Under the pieces are notes generated by a model. The model ran no database searches and was not told where the DNA came from. It saw only the letters and a program-made list of their open reading frames with translations. From Chryseobacterium panacisoli (GTDB lineage: Bacteria > Bacteroidota > Bacteroidia > Flavobacteriales > Weeksellaceae), in NCBI RefSeq assembly GCF_008274625.1, contig NZ_VTRU01000001.1, positions 868,001-932,000 of the forward strand: a DNA stretch of 64,000 nt. The letters are read 5' to 3'. Below are positions 16,902 to 23,600 of the stretch, piece by piece (position 1 is the first letter of the stretch; every line of letters begins with the position of its first letter). The position numbers and the translations under genes are program-made.

Positions 16902-17861
16902 TTATTTCAGGATTACATTAGCATTGACTAAAATACTTTTAGCCTTATTCATGTCTTTGGGTTTTACTTTAATCTCATAGATGGCATCCTGCAACTGATA
17001 ATCAGGGTAAGCCGTGGTAATATCCGCATACTTTGTAAGCTGTTTGATATACACGATAGTTCCTGTAAGGTTTTCTTTGTTATAAACCACCTGCATGGTT
17101 ACTTCCTGCCCTTTTTTATATTTTGAAATAGCACTTTCCGGGATGGTAAATCTGAAATACGTACTTTCCGGAATATATCCGTTAAACAGGGCAAAACCAG
17201 CTGTAGCAAGCTCCCCTGTATTTAGACTGATGGTTTCTATTTCCATATCGTTGGTGGCTATGATATATCTTTCGGAATATGCTACATTGGCTTCCTGCAA
17301 AGCTCCTTTAGCCTGTGATGCCTGTCCTGCTGCCATTTCTATTTTTTCAAAGCGGGTTCCTCTATTGACGTCGTCCAATTCTGCAACTACTGCATCATAT
17401 TGTGCTTTTGCACCCTGCAGCTTTGCATAGATTTCGTCATGAGCCTGTGGAGACATTAAGCTGTCACGGAACATATTGTTTGCTCTTTTGTAAGATTTCT
17501 GGGCAAATTCATATTGCTCTTTCAAACCTTTATATTTGGCCTGAAGCTGTCTCAACTGATCGGATGTCGCTCCGTTTTTTGCCATTTGTTCCTGAGCTGA
17601 AGCAGCATTTACCGCTCCTTGTGCCTGTGCTATTTTTGCAGATACTTCAGGTACATCAAGCTGAGCCAGAGTATCTCCTTTTTTCACGGTCTGGCCTTCG
17701 GAAACGTATATTTTTAAGATCCTTCCGGTAACTTTAGGAGCAAAAGAGATCACATCCTTTTTAGTTTTCCCTTCAGGTTCTTTGATCTTTTCATTTTTTT
17801 TGTCACAGCTCCCCAACAAAAACAGAGCAGCAAAGAGTATAGATATATTTTTATGCATCAT
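16902..17861 (-). CDS. HlyD-family membrane fusion lipoprotein
   Basis: The 319-residue adaptor has a lipobox FLLGSC (Cys19), so it is anchored by a lipid in the inner membrane. A biotinyl-lipoyl half motif (GRILKIYVSEGQTVKKGDTLAQLDVPE, about 45-72) is followed by a long alpha hairpin (about 75-190) and a barrel domain with VTMQVVYNKENLTGTIVYI. It links the ABC-2 permease to the TolC channel. It lies eight bases downstream of the TolC gene. The YhiI/EmrA-like branch is likely. Confidence 0.9.
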   Translation of the reverse strand: MMHKNISILFAALFLLGSCDKKNEKIKEPEGKTKKDVISFAPKVTGRILKIYVSEGQTVKKGDTLAQLDVPEVSAKIAQAQGAVNAASAQEQMAKNGATSDQLRQLQAKYKGLKEQYEFAQKSYKRANNMFRDSLMSPQAHDEIYAKLQGAKAQYDAVVAELDDVNRGTRFEKIEMAAGQASQAKGALQEANVAYSERYIIATNDMEIETISLNTGELATAGFALFNGYIPESTYFRFTIPESAISKYKKGQEVTMQVVYNKENLTGTIVYIKQLTKYADITTAYPDYQLQDAIYEIKVKPKDMNKAKSILVNANVILK

Positions 17862-17869
17862 TTAAATTT

Positions 17870-19288
17870 TTAAGGGATTAAATAAAATTTGGTGATATCC
17901 AGTTCCTGAGTAGATCTCATCAGTTCTATTCCCGCTCTTCTCTGGTTGAAAATGGCATTCTGATATTCAAGTTCTGCAGCTTCAAGATCACTTTCCGCAT
18001 CAATAAGCTGAGAGGATTTGCTCATTCCGTACCGGAATTCTTTTTCTGCCTGTACAAGTGCATTTTTTGCCAGTTCCTTTTCTTTAGCTTTTAAGGCAAT
18101 CTGAGCAGAAGCGATATCATAATTGGTCTGATTATTAGCCAGATTCAATGTCAGTTTTTTCAGTGCATCTTCTTTCTGGTTCTGTAATACTTCTTTTCCG
18201 ACTTTAGCTGTTTCTTCAGCATGTTTTCCTTCTTTACCGTCAAAAATCTCCCATTTAAAACCCACTCCTGCCGTAATCAAAGGAAACACGTTAATATTAT
18301 TAGGCCGCCAGTCCAGTTTTTTTCCTTCATATCCAAGTAGCGGAACTGCCGGAATGATGTTTTCTGAGGACTTGATTCTATTTCCGTACAATCCGATATA
18401 GTAAGCGGAAGCCATCAGTTGTACTTTAGGAATCATCCATGTTCTTTCAGCTTTTATTTTATAGTCTGCTGCACTTATGCCGTGTTCCAGTGCACGGATT
18501 TCCGCTCTCTGTTCTATTCCTTTTTCTGCGGCAAGCAATTCTACAGGAGATAGGACCGGATCAATCATTCTGAGTCTCTCTCTGTCAATTCCTGTTAAAA
18601 TATAAAGTTGGGTAAGAAGCAATTCCTTTTTCCCTTCATATTCTACCATTTTTGCATTTAAGGTGGCTTGTGCAAGTTCAATTTTCTTATGATCGTAAGG
18701 AGTAATCAAACCATAACCAAGTGCTTTATCTGCTGTTTTTCTATTGATATCAAGTCTTTTTTTACTTTCATCCAGCACTTTTTTGGACTGATGAATCAAA
18801 GCCAGCTGATCATACGCTTTAGAAATAGTGGCAATCACCTCATCTTTTGTTTTCTCCAAAAGGATATCTTCAGACTTTTTCTTTTCTTCAACCGCTTTCT
18901 TCATATATTTCACCTTTCCTCCAGAATACAGAAGCATTTTGGCATCTGCCTTGGCAATACCTGAAAATCCTGATACATTGAAATTATTGTTAAAAGCTCC
19001 TTCCGGAATATTGATAAAGGGAGCGAGATTGATTTCCGGTGACGTAAGTCTTGCTGTCCCGTTGAGATAGCCGGCTTTACCACTCAATTCCAGAGTTGGA
19101 AGAAAGACGTCTTTCAGTTTGTGTTCGTCAAGATCGGTAAGTTTGTTTTGGGTAACCTGCATTTTAAGATTCGAGTCCCGAACCATAGCACTATCCAGAA
19201 GTTCTTTAAAATCCGGCGCAGACTGTGCCCAGCCAAAAGCGGGGAAAGCAAAAAAACTAAACGTAAAAATCAATAAATTGTTTTTCAT
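17870..19288 (-). CDS. TolC-family outer membrane efflux protein
   Basis: The 472-residue product has a signal peptide ending near FGWAQ and the internal duplication of TolC helices: ELLDSAMVRDSNLKMQVTQNKL near the start, a first long coiled region (about 125-215), and the second half with EKEFRYGMSKSSQLIDAESDLEAAELEYQNAIFNQRRAGIEL. It forms the outer membrane/periplasm duct for the HlyD-permease pair. It is the first gene of the three-gene operon, with a candidate promoter at 19304-19337. Confidence 0.92.
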   Translation of the reverse strand: MKNNLLIFTFSFFAFPAFGWAQSAPDFKELLDSAMVRDSNLKMQVTQNKLTDLDEHKLKDVFLPTLELSGKAGYLNGTARLTSPEINLAPFINIPEGAFNNNFNVSGFSGIAKADAKMLLYSGGKVKYMKKAVEEKKKSEDILLEKTKDEVIATISKAYDQLALIHQSKKVLDESKKRLDINRKTADKALGYGLITPYDHKKIELAQATLNAKMVEYEGKKELLLTQLYILTGIDRERLRMIDPVLSPVELLAAEKGIEQRAEIRALEHGISAADYKIKAERTWMIPKVQLMASAYYIGLYGNRIKSSENIIPAVPLLGYEGKKLDWRPNNINVFPLITAGVGFKWEIFDGKEGKHAEETAKVGKEVLQNQKEDALKKLTLNLANNQTNYDIASAQIALKAKEKELAKNALVQAEKEFRYGMSKSSQLIDAESDLEAAELEYQNAIFNQRRAGIELMRSTQELDITKFYLIP

Positions 19289-19303
19289 GGTTTATGTTTA
19301 CAA

Positions 19304-19337
19304 CAAATATAATGCAAAAAAAAGTAAAATCCTTCAA
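19304..19337 (-). promoter_or_regulatory. Promoter for the TolC-HlyD-permease operon
   Basis: The minus strand has TATATTTG at 19311-19304 and TTG at 19337-19335, 23 bases apart. The predicted start near 19300 leaves only about 12 bases of leader. Confidence 0.5.
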
Positions 19338-19562
19338 GATAATTCTACAATATGGTGAATTTAAAGTAAGTTTAAAATATGTTTAAGTTTAAAAGCTTAT
19401 AAAATAAAGTTTTGCCCCAACCGTTTAAATGTTAATTAAAAACTAAAAAACTTTGAAAAAAAATTTAACTCTACTTTTTCCATTCTCTTTTCGCCGTGTT
19501 TTTATGAGGAAATAAAGGAAAACAGAGAATTTAACCGGAAAAAACCATCTATGGTATTTTTC

Positions 19563-19603
19563 ATTCTGAATTTTAAAATCTGGATTCCTACGGAATGACA
19601 AAC
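19563..19603 (+). repeat. 41-base direct repeat, copy A
   Basis: This copy contains an ATTCC-TAC-GGAAT hairpin core at its right half. It matches copy B at 19873-19913 at 37 of 41 positions and has the same length. It looks like a dispersed intergenic repeat. Confidence 0.7.
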
Positions 19604-19663
19604 CTGGATGGAGAGACACCGAAAATTACAATCTTTTCAATTAGCAAAATTCGTGAGAAACAA

Positions 19664-19694
19664 TATTCAATAGGAACGGACTTTAGTCCGTTTT
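19664..19694 (+). repeat. GGACTTTAGTCC hairpin repeat element
   Basis: The element has a TATTCAATAGGAA lead followed by the palindromic core CGGACTTTAGTCCG and TTTT. The same lead and core recur in inverted orientation at 44111-44143 with a compensatory stem change. A shorter GGCTTTAGCC hairpin is at 19716-19725. Confidence 0.7.
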
Positions 19695-19715
19695 ATAAAA
19701 GATCAAATTTCTATC

Positions 19716-19725
19716 GGCTTTAGCC
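19716..19725 (+). repeat. Short GGCTTTAGCC hairpin, related to the 19664 element
   Basis: It has the same CTTTAG centre as the 19664 element with a four-base G/C stem and an A-rich right flank. It is preceded by TTTCTATC, which loosely resembles the lead of the larger copy. Confidence 0.45.
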
Positions 19726-19872
19726 AAAAATTATATTACAACGCGATGTCTGCAAATGCATTATGAATCGGTTTAAACTTGTTCGCAAAGGTGTTTTAAT
19801 GGGGAAATTAATCAATAGGAATTTTCTTTTACCAGAACCTATAGTTAATCATAACAATATAAATAAAAATTG

Positions 19873-19913
19873 ATTCTGAATTTTGGAAGCTGGATTCCTA
19901 CGGAGTGACAAAC
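19873..19913 (+). repeat. 41-base direct repeat, copy B
   Basis: This is the second copy of the repeat at 19563-19603, 310 bases downstream in the same orientation, with four substitutions and no gaps. Confidence 0.7.
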
Positions 19914-19952
19914 TACACGTTCAATTAATTCCAAATTGTACTAGTAAAAAAC

Positions 19953-19984
19953 GAAAACTCCCCACATTGCTGTGAGGAGTTTTC
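19953..19984 (-). terminator. Terminator after the ecotin gene
   Basis: A GAAAACTCC/GGAGTTTTC stem extended by CACA/TGTG (one bulge) is followed by a T-rich run on the minus strand. It lies 22 bases past the ecotin stop. Confidence 0.8.
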
Positions 19985-20006
19985 TGTATAATTATAATAA
20001 GCTGAT

Positions 20007-20495
20007 TTATCTTTGAACGGCTTTTTTCATGCCAGCATCGGGACGTAAAATTCTGTAACGAACTTCAATGTCTTTCGGTACATAGAATACCAGTGGAAGT
20101 TTACTGTTGTATCTTACGGTTTCAGGTTTTAGGGTAACAAACTTTTTAGTCAGTTTTTTATCCAAACATCCCATTAATGTTCCGGCAGTTTCTCCTTTAG
20201 ATTCTACTTCATAATAGTTGTAGCCCCATCCCTGAAGATCTTGAGTTTTCATTTCTCCCATCAGGAAATACTTGTTACAGTCTAACATTTTTTCAGCACC
20301 TACAAAAAGTTCAACTTTTAAATCGTTTTCGTTTTTTGCTATGGGAAGCTGAATATATACTTGCTTATATCCTTCTTTAGCTTTGGGGAACATTTCAATT
20401 TCTAGTTTTTCAAACTTTTCTGCCTTCTTTTGTGCAAAAGCATTTACTCCAGCCATCAATACCAATCCTGTAATTAAAGTTTTAGAAAATTTCAT
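20007..20495 (-). CDS. eco: Ecotin-type serine protease inhibitor
   Basis: The 162-residue product has a signal peptide ending at AFAQ, so it acts in the periplasm or outside. It aligns along its length with E. coli ecotin as I recall it: FPKAKEGYKQVYIQLP, LKVELFVGAEKMLDCNKY, LQGWGYNYYEVES, the reactive loop TLMGC, then KKFVTLKPETVRYNSKLPLVFYVP and VRYRILRPD. Cys73 and Cys110 match the conserved disulfide. By position the P1 residue is Leu107, where E. coli has Met84. Ecotins are dimeric inhibitors of trypsin-fold proteases. It is monocistronic, between two terminators. Confidence 0.92.
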   Translation of the reverse strand: MKFSKTLITGLVLMAGVNAFAQKKAEKFEKLEIEMFPKAKEGYKQVYIQLPIAKNENDLKVELFVGAEKMLDCNKYFLMGEMKTQDLQGWGYNYYEVESKGETAGTLMGCLDKKLTKKFVTLKPETVRYNSKLPLVFYVPKDIEVRYRILRPDAGMKKAVQR

Positions 20496-20602
20496 CTTTA
20501 TAATTTTTTTAATTTATACTAACCTCATTCCAAAAACCATTCCAAAATTAAACAATTGTTTGGTTTTTTCGATTTAATTCTATTTTGTTAAACCTATAAA
20601 CA

Positions 20603-20635
20603 AAAGACTGCAGTAGTTTTTACTGCAGTCTTTTT
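20603..20635 (-). terminator. Terminator after the alpha-2-macroglobulin gene
   Basis: Perfect arms at 20603-20616 and 20621-20634 (AAAAGACTGCAGTA and its complement) surround a four-base loop and are flanked by A/T runs. The hairpin lies six bases after the stop at 20641. Confidence 0.88.
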
Positions 20636-20640
20636 ATAGA

Positions 20641-23600
20641 TTATTCTGATATTATTACATTACTTCCTTTTGTATGGGCATTCATCTGCGGTGCATAGTA
20701 ATTCTGCATCGTAGTCATTCCGTTGGAGAATTTTCCTGATGCATTGGCCACCACATCATATTCAAAAACATATTTTCCTTTCGGCATGTACTGAATATAG
20801 AAGTTGGTAGAGGCATCTTTGGTTGACTGATAGTATCCAAGGTTATTTTTCCACTGATATCCGGATAATACATCTACAGGTTCAAATCCTGCTGCACGCA
20901 TATCTTTGATATGGATAAATTCCATGGCTCTGTCTGTGTTCAGAATCATTCTTACAGTTACTTTATCCCCTACTTTCAACGGGGTTTCGGAAGATATTTT
21001 CTGAAGTTCTTCTCCGTTTACGGTTTTCACTTTTTTATAGAGTTCTTTCGTCACGGAAATATAATTTTCGGAAGATTTGATTTTATCGAGATCTTCATAA
21101 TACTGCCAGAACAATCCTCCCTGAACAATTCCAGGGCCAGGTTTTGTAACAGTTACAGTCGCTAGGTTTTTGTCTACAGCTTCTGTCTTCACTGTTGATT
21201 TCACATATCCTGCAGCTTGTGTCTGAGGGACCAATTCTTTTCCTCCCCAAACTATAGTAGCTTTATCACTTTCAGCTCCTGTCCATGATTTCCCAGAATT
21301 AAGAATAGTAAAGATCACTTCTGCCGTACCTCTTGAGCTTCCCCATGAGTTCACTTCCTTCTGAGTCACCAGCCAGATTTTCATATCTTCAATAAAGTTT
21401 TGATCGCTAGATTTTAACTTGTTGAACGCTTCCAATGCTCCGGCGTGGTTTACCACTTTTGAACCGAACCATCCCCAGTCATTAAGATTCTGCTTCCAGT
21501 AAACACCTTGTGTTTTTGTATCTGTAGAGGTTTCTTTAAGGTAAGTCATCAATTTATCAGACACCTCTTTCAGACCGTAATCATTCATTAACAGTGCTGC
21601 ACGGTGAAGTCCGAAGAATGTGAAATCTGTAATCTTAGCTGTTTTCGCTTTTTGTTTTACTAACGTTTTCAGGGTTGCACCTTTTCCTTTTAATGGATAT
21701 TGTTTTTCCCAATAGTTTCTGGTATCCAGATAATCCATAGCCCAGTTATTCCATACATTGCCTTTCTTCGCATCAAAATATTTATTCACCTCATTATCTA
21801 CATACTGAATCAGTTTGGCTGTAACAGCATTCTGATCGGCACTTTGATAGTCTTTTACATTGTCTTTTAACCAAGAGTTGATCTTCCCTAAGTTTTTAAG
21901 AATATACAATGATGTTCCGTATGAACTCGGATAACCAGGATACCATGAGAATCCACCATCCGGATTTTGCAGCTTTTTGAATTCATCCCAATTCTGACCG
22001 ACAGAATTTTTCATTGTATTGACATCGAATAGTAAAGCCAATTTCTGCATCTGCTCCTCTTCGTTTTTACTTTCCAGCACCCAAGGAGTTTCATCCAGTA
22101 GCAGTTGTTTCAATTCCTGATTTTTTTCAAGATTTGATTTTAATAATCCTTTGTTCTGATATTCTTCAAAAACCGTTTTCATTTTCGGATTAGCTTTGAA
22201 TATTTCTGAAGCCAGCACATCTGCAAACCATTTATTGAAGATTACATCTGCTGAGTTATTCTGATCATTTTTCAGACTTGGAAGTGCAAACATAATCTCC
22301 CAGATCGGATTGGTTGTCAGTTCCAACGTATTGGAAACATTTGAAGCTGTTGTGGAGGTATTATTTTTAAGATTATCCAATACAAATGTTTTGGTTTCTC
22401 CTTCTTTCACAAAAACAGGAACAGCATCTGTCACCAGCATTCTGTTTGGTAACACTGCAATCGCCTGCTGCTCACCATCAGAATACTGCCCCGCTTTGGC
22501 AACTACTTTGAAAATAACAGAGGAAACATTGTCCGGAACTTTTAGTTTCCATGTTAATGCACTGCTTCCGTTTTCATTTAAACTGAAGTTTTGTGCTCCT
22601 GAACTCATTCCAAATTTTGAAGAAATATTTTCATTGGTAAAGGCATCCAGAATTTGTAACTCTGCAGACCCGTTCAGTTTTTTATCGGTAAGGTTAGATA
22701 ACTTCGACTGCAGATTCAGTTCATCACCTTCTCTCAGGAATCTTGGGTAGTTTGGCGTTACTGAGAATTCTTTCTGCGTTACCACTTCTTTTTCCAATGT
22801 GGCTGCTCTTGCATCTTTAGTATGCGCAAGGAACATCAGCTTCCATTTAGTCAACGCTTCCGGAGAAGTGAACTCGAAGTTTACATTTCCTTCCGCATCG
22901 GTTTTCAGATCCGGATAGAAGAATGCCGTTTCGTTCAGATTTTGACGGACCGCTACTTTTTCCAGTGTTTTTTCTTGATCGTCTTTATCTAAAACGCCAT
23001 CTGCATCAGCTGCCATTGCGTCCACCGCTTCGTTCATTACAACTTCTTTTGCAACAGATGCTCTGGCAGTTTTAAACTTAGCTCCTGCAATAGGTGATGG
23101 CGGTAATGCATAAGCCGGTGACTTCACTCCTTCCTGAATTACCACTCCTGCAGCATTCCCCTGCAATGAATAAAAGTCGCCGTCAAACCAGTTAAACTGC
23201 GGAACCTGCACATATCTGTCTTCAAAATATCTCAGTCTTTTCTGATAGTTTTGCTGTTGCAGATAATTGTTGATCCCATAAGAAGTAACGATCACAAATG
23301 GAGTGTACAATTTTCTCCAGTTAAAGCTATTTGTGGCAAACTGATCCAAAGACATATCATACATGTTGGCCAATACCTCAGCATTGATCTTTTCTTTATC
23401 ATTTCCGGTTACTTTTACCGTCCACTTTTCTTTGGAATTCGGTTCCAGTTTATCTCTGAAGGTTACCGTTTCAATTTTTAAAGGCTTTTCAGTGTCTTTT
23501 ATATTTAAAGCTGCAGATTCTGTTTTCACATCATTAAATGCAACCAGCTGGAACTGCAGATTCAGTGTGGATACACTTTTGTCTTTAGGAATTTCAACTG

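Larger units (their letters stand above)
19338..19952. other. Gene-less, repeat-rich intergenic stretch
   Basis: No coding ORF is supported between the TolC gene start and the ecotin terminator. The stretch holds a 41-base direct repeat in two copies, a GGACTTTAGTCC hairpin element and a nearby GGCTTTAGCC hairpin, all listed separately. The sequence otherwise shows no promoter or RNA I can recognise. Confidence 0.6.

Noticed and set aside
22310..22750. 146-codon plus-strand ORF inside the alpha-2-macroglobulin gene
   Set aside because: It is antisense to a conserved domain and Ser/Phe/Leu rich, as expected for the opposite strand of this gene.
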